A stretch of 64,000 bases of DNA from NCBI RefSeq assembly GCF_900277125.1, contig NZ_OPYN01000070.1, positions 225,675-289,674 on the forward strand. The letters are read 5' to 3'. This document shows positions 51,601-60,403 of the stretch, piece by piece (position 1 is the first letter of the stretch; each line of letters opens with the position of its first letter). The DNA comes from Pseudomonas inefficax (GTDB lineage Bacteria > Pseudomonadota > Gammaproteobacteria > Pseudomonadales > Pseudomonadaceae). Below the pieces are notes generated by a model. It did not search any database, was not told where the DNA came from, and saw nothing but the letters and a program-made list of their open reading frames with translations. The translations under genes were made by a program, and so were the position numbers.

Positions 51601-53168
51601 GGGGCAACGAGGCGGGAGCGCGGCGGTTGTTTGCAGCCCGGTTACGTCAGGCTTGGCGCCGGCAATTGCCCTTCGACACGATGCATGCCGAACTGGGGGG
51701 GCGGATTCTTGACCTGAGCGGCTTTCAGGTCAGCAGCCTGCCGGAACTGGCAGAGGCCCTCGACTTCCATTTCGTGACCACGCTGGTGATGATCAATACG
51801 CCGCTGGTCGTGGAGCCTAACGAGTTCTTCAGCTGCTTCAGAGAAGTGCGCAGGCTGAATTTTTCCAGAAACCACCTGCGCCGGGTGCCCGCCGGCCTGC
51901 GGCATATGGTCAACCTGGAAAACTTGCAGCTGTCTTATAACCGCATCCAGTGGAGCGAACTGGGTAGCGAAACCTTGAGCGGGTTACAGCATCTGTCCGT
52001 GCTGGACCTGAGCGCCAATCCGCTTCATCGCCTGACGCTGCGCTTCAACCCGGAACCGCAGCTGCAAGCCTTGCATCTACGCCATTGCAGTCTGGTGGAA
52101 TGGCCTGCTGGGCTTGAACAATGCGCCATGCTCACAATTGTGGATTTGCGCTGTAACCAGATCCCCGAGGTGCCTCAGGCGATCATGCAGATGCCGTATG
52201 AGTTTCGTATGGCTTTTCACGTGCAAAACAATGCGATCTCCGCACGCCAGCTGGCCGGATTGCACGCTCCGCCGGCGCATGCGGCGCATCCAGAGGCCGC
52301 CCCAATGGCGCAAGTCCCGGCTCGGCAGCTGTGGTTGGGCGAGGCTGCCACCCAGGTGCAGAGCGATCGTTGGGACCGAGTGTTCGGCGTGGCGGGCCGT
52401 GCGCGTGTAATGCATATCTTGCAGGCGCTGCAGAACACCAAGGACTACCAGAGGCACCGAGCCGACCTGACACTGCAGGTGTGGGGGCTGCTCGAGGCAA
52501 TGGATGAAGATGCCGAGCTTGCAGGCCGGGTAACAGCTATCGCTGAAGACATGACCACCTGCGCCGACAGCATTGCCGAGCGCTTCAGCGAAATGCATCT
52601 GCAGGCGCTGATAGCTCAGACGAACCGAGCCACCGACGTCCAGCAGGATGGCTTGCTGCAGCTGGGGCTTGGCTTGTTTCGGCTGGAAAGGCTGCAACGG
52701 TTCGTACGCATGGACATCGCCACGCGCGAGAGCCTGCGCCAACTGGTGGACCCGATAGAGGTCAAGCTCGCCTACAGCGTGGCATTGGCGCAGGAAATGG
52801 GCTTGCCAGGGCAACCCTCATCGATCAGGTACGGCGATCTGGCCAACGTTACCCCAGCTCAGTTGGAGGCAGCGCGTGCATTCGTCCGCGAGGGCGAGAC
52901 CGTAGAGGCGCAAGCCGAGTTTCTGGCGTTGCAACCGTTCTGGAGCGGCTGGGTGGAAAGCGAGAATCAGCAGCGCTTCGAGGAAGTCGACACGCACTAT
53001 GCGGAGCAGGCAAACGCATTGTCCGCTCAGACGGAGCAGGGCGCCGGCGCGCAGGCACCTCAGGCTGAATGGGATGAGCTTGAATACAGGCGGACCTCGG
53101 ACCGCTACAGGTTGGTTGTGGAATTTACCAAGGAAATATTGCAAGCCAGGCCTGACCACGGCGCCTGA
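48681..53168 (+). CDS. Giant LRR protein with NEL-type E3 ubiquitin ligase domain (NEL2)
   Basis: This protein of about 1495 residues has the NEL1 architecture. It has an N-terminal region with FIQQRLPDWLKKASVAQISE, a hydrophobic helical segment (about 380-450; NLANLAGFFIPLVGAALLADL), leucine-rich repeats at about 1005-1190 (LSVLDLSANPLHRLTLRFN) and a NEL domain. Predicted catalytic Cys1294 lies in TTCADSIA. The following LGLFRLERLQRFVRMDI and IEVKLAYSVALAQEMGL match NEL motifs, but the acidic insert (DARY-DGRW type) found in NEL1 and NEL3 is missing. NEL2 is thus the more divergent paralogue. I prefer the ATG at 48681; a GTG eleven codons earlier is possible. It follows the AraC gene. Confidence 0.84.
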   Translation: MRQFAAVSQKPLAYTVKDEQQATDRFIQQRLPDWLKKASVAQISELRRLLDAHKASQKRVKDATQAVAPVQQFAATQLARALSPFLPAGKSLQKLQWRDKEVELLGVSLPHLQYTYKEGPALLRLMQNFAEGATPLDGSGLYDPVTQTLVSEDIDSLVAACRSLDAGGRYQTLLTDNFRKHRAVLVGDKLAALRLAAQVALLRGQIDATEKAALDVCFTPSAEPTHNPAAALIAYPGLLSMLGYTVHEALYIQLRGHDDSDQGVILYLADGSDHPLRRYDSKLALEEALVGQLSTAEPLAAFSQRIALRERKPFLDQLALRLADAEPDLEVEGEAGHGAIGERWVAALIDRAKDDARLLLVPTADADAKASQERLATWSSAGWNLANLAGFFIPLVGAALLADLLRQVCSHTYEGMADWAEGHDHEALEHLLGVAQIAAGVAITTGAVAGAGAVVRLLQRSAFVDDLVPVSLEGGGARLWQNDLTAYACDLEQNAVLDERGLYSTGQRHWLRIADDYYEVHQPHTGGGWRLRHPLRSEAYGPAVNFNGECFWHLPQERLAAWNDPAQMLNRLWPQAQPLDPERAQAILQVAGSDLDELRGIVLDNRALPANLRDTLRRFAADQRIETFFAALGAAKAAADPALIQYCRRRPQFAGVDDAALAAAVVEQSSTLRVELFAHLVQEATTEDRVAGVVMRDFAGLPLGYALELAYSVSGEERQQIELLQRLPLPVAKKARALLQLARLSRAQQGLLLRNAYSDESGELLVQLLPRLANWSFRQRLELRAKSASGRLIAILNSQAPAEAGVVLVRAEGQFKLYDHLGASLDTEVDAPDDIFAVVVALLSPEQQSRLMLDPANPANALRRLIIKAIPATRAQLLRRLGWREQPGWFNPGQRLPDGRVGYPLGGRQSTEQGYVGQLRARLRSLYHGASEADIDEHLDRIIRSDNPFAAMLAEEDNFRLLNHRLGVWVSYARGNEAGARRLFAARLRQAWRRQLPFDTMHAELGGRILDLSGFQVSSLPELAEALDFHFVTTLVMINTPLVVEPNEFFSCFREVRRLNFSRNHLRRVPAGLRHMVNLENLQLSYNRIQWSELGSETLSGLQHLSVLDLSANPLHRLTLRFNPEPQLQALHLRHCSLVEWPAGLEQCAMLTIVDLRCNQIPEVPQAIMQMPYEFRMAFHVQNNAISARQLAGLHAPPAHAAHPEAAPMAQVPARQLWLGEAATQVQSDRWDRVFGVAGRARVMHILQALQNTKDYQRHRADLTLQVWGLLEAMDEDAELAGRVTAIAEDMTTCADSIAERFSEMHLQALIAQTNRATDVQQDGLLQLGLGLFRLERLQRFVRMDIATRESLRQLVDPIEVKLAYSVALAQEMGLPGQPSSIRYGDLANVTPAQLEAARAFVREGETVEAQAEFLALQPFWSGWVESENQQRFEEVDTHYAEQANALSAQTEQGAGAQAPQAEWDELEYRRTSDRYRLVVEFTKEILQARPDHGA

Positions 53169-53216
53169 TCACCTTGCTATCGGTCGCGCAGGAGGGTGAA
53201 ATTCGTATCTCGCCCA

Positions 53217-53259
53217 GGACGCTTGCCCGAGGAGGTTGCTGCCCAGAGGCAAGCGTTCC
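53217..53259 (+). promoter_or_regulatory. Hairpin in the NEL2-NEL3 spacer
   Basis: CGCTTGCC and GGCAAGCG arms (extended by GGA and TCC) enclose a 20-base loop containing AGGAGG, upstream of the NEL3 start. No T-run follows, so it could instead modulate translation or RNA stability. Function is not established. Confidence 0.4.
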
Positions 53260-53286
53260 TGCTGTCTGTACCGAGGCAGGCTGATC

Positions 53287-56200
53287 ATGGTGATGGCCCT
53301 TCAACCAGACAGGGCTCCGCCTATGTGTCCCGCAAAGGCGCTCCGCGCCTCCTCTTACCCTGGCAATGGCTTCATTGCCAGTCATTTGCCCGAGTGGCTT
53401 GCCAAAGCCAGCGCGCAACAAGTCAGGCGCTTGCATGACTGTGTGACTGCGCATCTGCAAAGCCAGAAGCAGATGGCCCGTTATAGCGGCCAGTTGCAGC
53501 CGCTTGGGGAATTCGCGAAAGGCCTGCTTCAACCAGCCATTGCAAGCCGCCTGGGGCAGGTGATCGAGCTGGATACCGCCGTCTGGCGAGAAGCGCGCAT
53601 TCATGTCAGCCAGCGGCCATTCGAGCCCATTCCGGGTTTGCTTCCGCCAGACTTCGAAACCCGTTTCGTCCAGCAGCCGTTGCTGCAAAAACTGCTGCAA
53701 AATTTTACTGCAGGCGAGTCTTTCGCCAACCAGACCGCGGTGCTCGGGCCACAGGCTGCGGGCCAGCAAGCGCCCGTCATATTGACCGACCGAATCGATG
53801 ACTTGGTCGCCGTCTGCCGGGAAGTCGATGTCGGGGCCGCTTACCAGGCGCATCTTGCCCAGGTACTGAGCCCGGCATTCGTCGATGCGCTGGCGCAAGA
53901 CAAACGCCAGGAGCTGGCACTCGCCATCGAGCTGGCCTGCCTGAAAGGGCAGCTCAACAGTGCCGATGGCATGGCGTTAAGCTTGATTTGCCAAGACAAG
54001 CCAGCCCTCCATGCCGAGGGGCTGGTCTTTGACACCGGGGCGTTAAAGGTTCTGGGAAAACGGGTCGATGGCGCCCTGGCCTTCGAGTTGCGCGAGCCGA
54101 TCCGGCGGCAGAGTGATTTCCCGGTGGGGCTGCCTGACCGTCTCAAAGGCGTGATCATTTACCTGCCCGGCGCGGCGTCAGCGTCGTTACGTCGTTTTGC
54201 GGATTGGGGCGCCGTCAACCAAGCTCTGGCCCATGAGCTGGCGCAAGTGGCATTTCAGCGTGCTTTGCTGCAGCGCATCGCTTTGCATGATCAGGCGGGT
54301 TTCCAGGCCTTGTTGGCTGTGCGCTTGAGTGATGCCCAGCCAGACTTGCAGCCTGGCCGGTCGAAAACCGATGGTAAGTGGTTCATCGATATGGCCCGCT
54401 GGCAGGCGCGCCGTATCAAGAACGACGCGATGTTCCTGGCGGTTCCTTCGGCTCGCGTGGATAGCCGAGCGGCTGCGGCGCGCCTGACCGCACTGAAAAA
54501 CGCCGGCATCGGGCTGCTGACCCTGGCCGGTTTGTTCGTGCCTGTGGTGGGCACCCTGCTGTTGGCTGACATGGCCAGGCAAGTGTTGGGGCATGTGTAC
54601 GAAGGCGTCAGCGACTGGTCCCAAGGTCACCAGCACGAAGCCTTGCAGCATTTGCTGGAGGTGGCTGGCGCGGTTGCAACGCTTGGGGTGGCGTCCGTGG
54701 CGGCCTACACGGCGCGTAGCGTTTTTGTCGAGACGCTCGAACCCGTTATCACTGAGCAGGGGCAGGAAAAACTCTGGTTGTCCGATCTGGCGCCGTATGG
54801 ACAAGCAGGCCCTGATGTTGAGATGACTGAACGCCACGACGGGCTGTTCAGCGGTGCCGGTGAATTATGGTGGCACAACGATGGGAAATTTTACGGCGTG
54901 TATCAGGACAGCAAGGGCGCGTGGCGCTTGCTGCACCCGGATGGCCCGCAAGCATTCGGCCCGCTGCTGCGCACTAATGGCGAACGCGGCTGGTGGCTGA
55001 GCCTGGACCGGCCACAGCAATGGCAAGGGAGTGCGTACTTGCTCACACGCCTGTGGCCGGCGGCCAGAACCCTGTCAGCCGAGCAGGTGGCGCAGATACT
55101 GCTGGTTGCGGGCACAGACGAGGCGGGGTTGCGTCGGCTGGCGGTCGAATCCCGACCGTTACCGGTGACGCTGCGCGACACCCTCGAGCGGTTCGCGGTG
55201 CATACTCGGAATCAAGCCTTTTTTGACGGTTCGGCTGAAGGCGCGGCCTTTGCCGATCGGCTCAACTGGTGTAGCCAGAAGCTGGGTGTGCCAGTGGATG
55301 CTGCGAGCGACCAGGCCGGCCAGCTACGCCCTGCCATGCTGGATCATTTTGCTGAGCGATACCTGCGCGAAGAGCCGTTGTGGCCGTTGTTCGCTCGCCA
55401 TTTCCCGCAACTGCCCAAAGCCTATGCGTCGGATATCCTCAGAACGGCCACCAGCGAAATGCGAGCAAGCATGCAGAGCAGTTCGCGCCTGCCGCTGGTA
55501 TTGGCTCAACAGGCGCGGCTGCAGCAGCAGCGTGCTCGGCTGACCCGCCTGCGCGAGGCATTGTGTTTGCGTGACAGCTACAGCCATGATGCCGTGAGCT
55601 TGGTATTTCGTCTGTTGCAACGTCAGGGGCTCGCTGCCGACCAGGCCGACCTGGTGCTGCATGAGCGCTCGTCCAGCAGCCCGGTACTCGAGCGCTTGCT
55701 GCCGGCATTTGGCAAGCCGCCGCAAAGGCTGCACATGGTCTGGTCAGCGGGGCGCTTCGAGCTGTATGACGACGCTGGCAGGCGCAGCGACCTGGATGTC
55801 GCGCAGCCGCAAGGCTTGTTCGAAGTGCTCGCGGCCTGCCTTTCCCCTGCCTACTGCCGTCGGCTGGGCTGGCTGGGTGACGATGCGCCGCAGCGCATCC
55901 GCGCGCAGATACAGGCCTGGCTGCCATCTGAACCCAAGGAACAGCTGGCCTTGTTAGGCTGGCGTGAAGCCAGGCCGCTTGGAGCCACCTTCCAGCGGCT
56001 CGGCGATGGCCGCGCCGGCTACCCGCTCGGCCCGGTGCTGTCGTGCCTGGACTCGCCTGAGTGCGTGTTACGCCGCAGGATCCTCGCGCTTTATCCGAGC
56101 TTGAATGAAGTGCAGGCCGAGCATTACATCGATCTGCTTTACCAGCACAGCGCGTCACCGTTCAGCTCGGTACTGCGGCTGGAGCTGGAATACGATCAGC

Positions 56201-57843
56201 TGTCCCAGCGCCTCAATGCCTGGGCGCGGCATGCCAATAGACATGTGCGTGATCATCGCCTGCAAGCCAGCATCGAATTTCAGCGGGCGTGGCGAATGGA
56301 GACCTTCCGTTTGGCTGCCCGGCCGCAGGGCGGCAGGCAGGCAAACGTTTCTCTGATCTCCATTCCTCTGGGCGAGCTGCCCGAATTGCCCGCCGGCACG
56401 GATTTTGGCCACATCGACCAGTTGGTGTTGGTCAACCTGCGCCTGCCGGCGTTGCCTGCGGATTTCCTGTCGTTTTTCCCCAATGTGCAGGTACTCAACC
56501 TTGCCTACAACGATCTGCATGCTCTGCCTGCCGGCTTGGAGAACCTTGGCCAGCTGCGCGAGCTGAACCTTGCCGGTAATCAGATTCGCCTGGACGAGGA
56601 CCAGGCGGCGGTGCTGGCTGGCCTCGGCGAACTGCGCAGCCTCGAGCTCAGCGATAACCCGTTGGGCGCGGTGACCCTGCAGATGGGAGCTCTACATAGC
56701 CTGGAAACCCTGAGCCTGCGCCGCGTTGGCCTGACGGCAATGCCCGAAGGGCTAGAGCTTTGTGAACAGCTGACCTATGTCGACATGCGTAACAACCAGA
56801 TCACCGACCTGCCGCAAGCACTCATCGATTCGCCAGTGCCGCGGCGCCAGCTGCTTATCCTGTCTGGCAACCCATTGTCGGAGCAAGTGATGGACCAACT
56901 GCGCAACCCTGCGCACCCCGGCCAGCCGACGCTGGTCGAGCTGGAGCCCGTCGTATCGAAGAACACCTGGCTGGGCACGCTCGATGACAACCAGCGTCAA
57001 GCCCATGAAGCGCTGTGGGATGCGCTGCGCGTCGAAGCGGACAGCGATGCATTTTTCGGGCTGCTCGACGAATTGGTGGAAAGCGCCGATTTCAGGGCAG
57101 CGCCGCAGGAGACCGGGCGAAGGGTATGGAGGGTGGTGGCAGCAGCCAAGGGCGATGCCCGGGTGCGCAGGGACCTGTTCGACTTGGCGGCCGACCCGCG
57201 CACTTGTGCCGACAGCGTAGCGCATTGTTTCAGTCAGTTGGAGGTGGGTATGCATGTGGCCGAGTTCACCCACAACGGTGAACCCGGGGCAACTGCCAAG
57301 GAACGCTTGATGCTCGCTCGGCGCCTGTTCCGCTTGAACCAGGTCGAAAAGCTCGCCCGCGCGAACATGGACGCAAGGTATGCAGATGGCCGCTGGGAGC
57401 AAGGTGAGCACGACGAGGAGGAGGTGGAGGTCAGCCTGGCTTATCGGGTGGGGCTGGCGCAGCGTCTCAATCTGCTCGGTCAGCCCACCAGCACGTATTT
57501 CGCGCACATGGTCGAGGTTAGCCCGGCAGACCTGGACGCGGCCTATGTTTCGGTGCTTACAGCTGAAGCCAGCGAGGAGCGACCTGCATTCATCAGCAAG
57601 CTCGGGTTCTGGATCAAGTCCTTGCGGGCACTTTATCCATCGCTCTACAGCGCGGTCGAGGACGACTTTCTCGAACAATGGCAGGCTGTGGAAGCACAAG
57701 GGCAGGCGCAGCGCAGTGCTGCCGCCGCGCTGGGTGACCCTGGCTATCTGCAGCAGGCGCGAAACCTTCAGCAAGCCCGCGCACGGGCGCTTGCCGCGCT
57801 GAACTTGCGCCTGACCAGAGAAGCGCTGGCGCGGCCGGTCTGA
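53287..57843 (+). CDS. Giant LRR protein with NEL-type E3 ubiquitin ligase domain (NEL3)
   Basis: This protein of about 1518 residues is closely similar to NEL1. The N-terminal region includes FIASHLPEWLAKASAQQVRR and a hydrophobic helical segment at about 405-475 (GLLTLAGLFVPVVGTLLLADM). Leucine-rich repeats run from about 1026 to 1200 (VQVLNLAYNDLHALPAGL). The NEL domain has predicted catalytic Cys1307 in PRTCADSV, then RRLFRLNQVEKLARANMDAR and EEVEVSLAYRVGLAQRLNL. I start at the ATG at 53287, which has AGGCAGG upstream; a TTG seventeen codons earlier is less likely. It is 118 bases from NEL2 on the same strand and probably co-transcribed with it. Confidence 0.87.
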   Translation: MVMALQPDRAPPMCPAKALRASSYPGNGFIASHLPEWLAKASAQQVRRLHDCVTAHLQSQKQMARYSGQLQPLGEFAKGLLQPAIASRLGQVIELDTAVWREARIHVSQRPFEPIPGLLPPDFETRFVQQPLLQKLLQNFTAGESFANQTAVLGPQAAGQQAPVILTDRIDDLVAVCREVDVGAAYQAHLAQVLSPAFVDALAQDKRQELALAIELACLKGQLNSADGMALSLICQDKPALHAEGLVFDTGALKVLGKRVDGALAFELREPIRRQSDFPVGLPDRLKGVIIYLPGAASASLRRFADWGAVNQALAHELAQVAFQRALLQRIALHDQAGFQALLAVRLSDAQPDLQPGRSKTDGKWFIDMARWQARRIKNDAMFLAVPSARVDSRAAAARLTALKNAGIGLLTLAGLFVPVVGTLLLADMARQVLGHVYEGVSDWSQGHQHEALQHLLEVAGAVATLGVASVAAYTARSVFVETLEPVITEQGQEKLWLSDLAPYGQAGPDVEMTERHDGLFSGAGELWWHNDGKFYGVYQDSKGAWRLLHPDGPQAFGPLLRTNGERGWWLSLDRPQQWQGSAYLLTRLWPAARTLSAEQVAQILLVAGTDEAGLRRLAVESRPLPVTLRDTLERFAVHTRNQAFFDGSAEGAAFADRLNWCSQKLGVPVDAASDQAGQLRPAMLDHFAERYLREEPLWPLFARHFPQLPKAYASDILRTATSEMRASMQSSSRLPLVLAQQARLQQQRARLTRLREALCLRDSYSHDAVSLVFRLLQRQGLAADQADLVLHERSSSSPVLERLLPAFGKPPQRLHMVWSAGRFELYDDAGRRSDLDVAQPQGLFEVLAACLSPAYCRRLGWLGDDAPQRIRAQIQAWLPSEPKEQLALLGWREARPLGATFQRLGDGRAGYPLGPVLSCLDSPECVLRRRILALYPSLNEVQAEHYIDLLYQHSASPFSSVLRLELEYDQLSQRLNAWARHANRHVRDHRLQASIEFQRAWRMETFRLAARPQGGRQANVSLISIPLGELPELPAGTDFGHIDQLVLVNLRLPALPADFLSFFPNVQVLNLAYNDLHALPAGLENLGQLRELNLAGNQIRLDEDQAAVLAGLGELRSLELSDNPLGAVTLQMGALHSLETLSLRRVGLTAMPEGLELCEQLTYVDMRNNQITDLPQALIDSPVPRRQLLILSGNPLSEQVMDQLRNPAHPGQPTLVELEPVVSKNTWLGTLDDNQRQAHEALWDALRVEADSDAFFGLLDELVESADFRAAPQETGRRVWRVVAAAKGDARVRRDLFDLAADPRTCADSVAHCFSQLEVGMHVAEFTHNGEPGATAKERLMLARRLFRLNQVEKLARANMDARYADGRWEQGEHDEEEVEVSLAYRVGLAQRLNLLGQPTSTYFAHMVEVSPADLDAAYVSVLTAEASEERPAFISKLGFWIKSLRALYPSLYSAVEDDFLEQWQAVEAQGQAQRSAAAALGDPGYLQQARNLQQARARALAALNLRLTREALARPV

Positions 57844-57964
57844 CGCTCCCAAACGGCCAAACCGGTCATCCATATTGACAGCTTTGGCCATTGTCGCCTC
57901 GCCCGGGCAGCGCGAATATCGTCGAACCGATGGTTAACAAAAACAACAAACCAGGAGTTCGACG

Positions 57965-59611
57965 ATGCGCGACTACGCTCAGGCCGCTCGTACGTTTGAC
58001 CATGACCAGGCTGTTGCGGCGGCGCTGCAGGGTAGCCTCGAAGCCCTCAATGCCTGTGTCGAATGCTGCGACCGCCACGCCGGTACTGGCAAGCTGGCGC
58101 TGGTCTGGGAAGACCGTGATGGCAACAGCGCACGATACAGCTTCGATCAGCTCAAGGACCAGGCGGCGCGGTTCGCCACGGTGCTCAGGGAGCATGGCGT
58201 AGGCGCCGGAGACCGGGTCGCCGGCCTGATGCCGCGTACCCCGGAGCTGCTGGTCACCATCCTCGCCACCTGGCGTCTCGGGGCGGTGTACCAGCCACTG
58301 TTCACCGCGTTCGGCCCCAAGGCCATCGAACATCGCCTTGAGCAGTCCCACGCCCGCGTGGTCGTCACCGACAGCCACAACCGCGCCAAGCTGGACGATG
58401 TGCGCGCCTGCCCGACCATCATCACCGTCAATGCCCGCAGTGGCGAGCTGGACTTCCAGCAGTGCCTAAATAATGCCGCAGACCAATGCGAGCCGGTCAT
58501 GCGCTCGGGCAACGACCCGTTCCTGCTGATGTTCACCTCAGGTACCACCGGCCCGGCCAAACCGCTGGAAGTGCCGCTGCGTGCCATCGTCGCGTTCCAG
58601 GGCTACATGCGCGATGCCATCGACCTGCGCCCCGAGGACAACTTCTGGAACCTGGCCGACCCGGGCTGGGCCTATGGCCTGTATTACGCGGTCACCGGCC
58701 CGCTGTCGCTGGGCCATGCCACCACCTTCTACGATGGCCCTTTCAGTGTTGAAAGTTGCGCGCGGGTGATCGACAAGCTGGGCATCACCAACCTGGCCGG
58801 CTCGCCCACCGCTTACCGCCTGCTGATTGCCGCCGGGGCGGATTTTTCGACACCGATCAAGGGCCGCCTGCGGGTGGTCAGCAGTGCCGGCGAACCGCTC
58901 AACCCGGAAGTGATCCGCTGGTTCGCCGACGAACTGGGCGTGACCATCCATGACCACTACGGGCAGACCGAACTGGGCATGGTGCTGTGCAACCACCATG
59001 GCCTGCAGCACCCGGTACACCTCGGCTCGGCCGGCTTCGCCATCCCCGGCCACCGCATCGTGGTACTGGGCGAGCAGGGCAACGAGCTGCCTGCCGGCCA
59101 GCCGGGCATCCTCGCGGTCGACCGCGAGCAGTCGCCGCTGTGCTGGTTCGCGGGCTACCACGGCCTGCCGACCAAAGCCTTCGTCGGCAAGTACTACCTT
59201 AGCGGCGACACCGTCGAGCTGAACCAGGACGGCAGCATCAGCTTTGTCGGCCGCAGCGACGATGTGATCACCACCTCCGGCTACCGGGTCGGCCCGTTCG
59301 ACGTGGAAAGCGCACTGATCGAGCACCCGGCGGTGATCGAAGCGGCGGTGATTGGCAAACCGGACCCGGAGCGCACCGAGCTGATCAAGGCTTTCGTGGT
59401 ATTGGCCAGCGGTTACCAGGGCAGCGCCGAGCTGGAAGAGACTTTGCGCCAGCATGTGCGCCAGCGCCTGTACGCCCATGCCTACCCAAGGGAAATCGAA
59501 TTCGTCAGCGAGCTGCCCAAGACCCCGAGCGGCAAGCTGCAACGCTTCATCCTGCGCAACCAGGAAGTCGCCAAACAACAAGCGCAACAGGCCACCCCTG
59601 CCAGCGCCTGA
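57965..59611 (+). CDS. AMP-forming acyl-CoA synthetase
   Basis: This 548-residue adenylate-forming ligase has the A3 phosphate-binding loop [11 protein letters not shown], the A5-type region [14 protein letters not shown], the A7/A8 region [11 protein letters not shown] ... [18 protein letters not shown], and the C-terminal catalytic Lys in [11 protein letters not shown]. It resembles the acetyl-/propionyl-CoA synthetase and medium-chain (MACS) type. CAGGAG precedes the ATG. It is the first gene of a five-gene operon with beta-oxidation enzymes, so it would activate a short or methyl-branched acid for degradation. Chain-length preference cannot be read from sequence. Confidence 0.9.
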   Translation: MRDYAQAARTFDHDQAVAAALQGSLEALNACVECCDRHAGTGKLALVWEDRDGNSARYSFDQLKDQAARFATVLREHGVGAGDRVAGLMPRTPELLVTILATWRLGAVYQPLFTAFGPKAIEHRLEQSHARVVVTDSHNRAKLDDVRACPTIITVNARSGELDFQQCLNNAADQCEPVMRSGNDPFLLMFTSGTTGPAKPLEVPLRAIVAFQGYMRDAIDLRPEDNFWNLADPGWAYGLYYAVTGPLSLGHATTFYDGPFSVESCARVIDKLGITNLAGSPTAYRLLIAAGADFSTPIKGRLRVVSSAGEPLNPEVIRWFADELGVTIHDHYGQTELGMVLCNHHGLQHPVHLGSAGFAIPGHRIVVLGEQGNELPAGQPGILAVDREQSPLCWFAGYHGLPTKAFVGKYYLSGDTVELNQDGSISFVGRSDDVITTSGYRVGPFDVESALIEHPAVIEAAVIGKPDPERTELIKAFVVLASGYQGSAELEETLRQHVRQRLYAHAYPREIEFVSELPKTPSGKLQRFILRNQEVAKQQAQQATPASA

Positions 59612-59624
59612 AAGGAAACCGATC

Positions 59625-60392
59625 ATGCAAATAGCCAACAAACACTTCATCGTCAGCGGCGCCGCCTCCGGGCTGGGTGCTGCCACCGCACAGATGCTGG
59701 TCGAGGCCGGCGCCAAGGTCATGCTGGTCGACCTCAATGCCCAGGCCGTCGAGGCCAAGGCACGCGAACTGGGTGACAATGCCCGCTTCGCGGTGGCCGA
59801 CATCAGCGACGAGCAGGCCGCCCAGGCGGCAGTGGATGCGGCTGTCAGCGCCTTTGGCTGCCTGCACGGGCTGGTCAACTGTGCCGGTATCGTCGGTGCC
59901 GAAAAAGTGCTGGGCAAGCAGGGCCCGCATGGCCTGGCCAGCTTTGCCAAGGTCATCAATGTCAACCTGATCGGCAGCTTCAACCTGCTGCGCCTGGCTG
60001 CCGCAGCCATGGCCGAAGGGGCTGCCGATGAAGGGGGCGAGCGCGGGGTGATCATCAACACCGCCTCCATCGCCGCCTATGACGGGCAGATCGGCCAGGC
60101 CGCCTACGCGGCTTCCAAAGGCGCCATCGCCAGCCTGACCCTGCCGGCCGCCCGCGAGCTGGCGCGCTTCGGCATCCGTGTGATGACCATCGCCCCGGGC
60201 ATCTTCGAAACGCCGATGATGGCCGGCATGACCGAGGAAGTGCGCGCCTCGCTGGCTGCCGGCGTGCCATTCCCGCCGCGCCTGGGCCGCCCGCAGGAAT
60301 ATGCCGCGCTGGCCCGCCACATCATCGAGAACAGCATGCTCAACGGCGAGGTGATCCGCCTCGACGGTGCACTGCGCATGGCTGCCAAGTAA
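59625..60392 (+). CDS. 3-hydroxyacyl-CoA dehydrogenase type II (HSD10-like SDR)
   Basis: This 255-residue short-chain dehydrogenase resembles 17-beta-HSD10/3-hydroxy-2-methylbutyryl-CoA dehydrogenase. The cofactor loop is [12 protein letters not shown], the catalytic Ser is in [10 protein letters not shown] and the Tyr-Lys pair is in [10 protein letters not shown]. An Asp in LVDLNAQA after the second strand favours NAD. I use the ATG at 59625, with AAAGGAA upstream, 13 bases after the synthetase gene. It would oxidise the hydroxyacyl-CoA made by the hydratase encoded downstream. In other organisms this enzyme also serves isoleucine breakdown. Confidence 0.9.
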   Translation: MQIANKHFIVSGAASGLGAATAQMLVEAGAKVMLVDLNAQAVEAKARELGDNARFAVADISDEQAAQAAVDAAVSAFGCLHGLVNCAGIVGAEKVLGKQGPHGLASFAKVINVNLIGSFNLLRLAAAAMAEGAADEGGERGVIINTASIAAYDGQIGQAAYAASKGAIASLTLPAARELARFGIRVMTIAPGIFETPMMAGMTEEVRASLAAGVPFPPRLGRPQEYAALARHIIENSMLNGEVIRLDGALRMAAK

Positions 60393-60403
60393 GGAGAGCG
60401 AAC

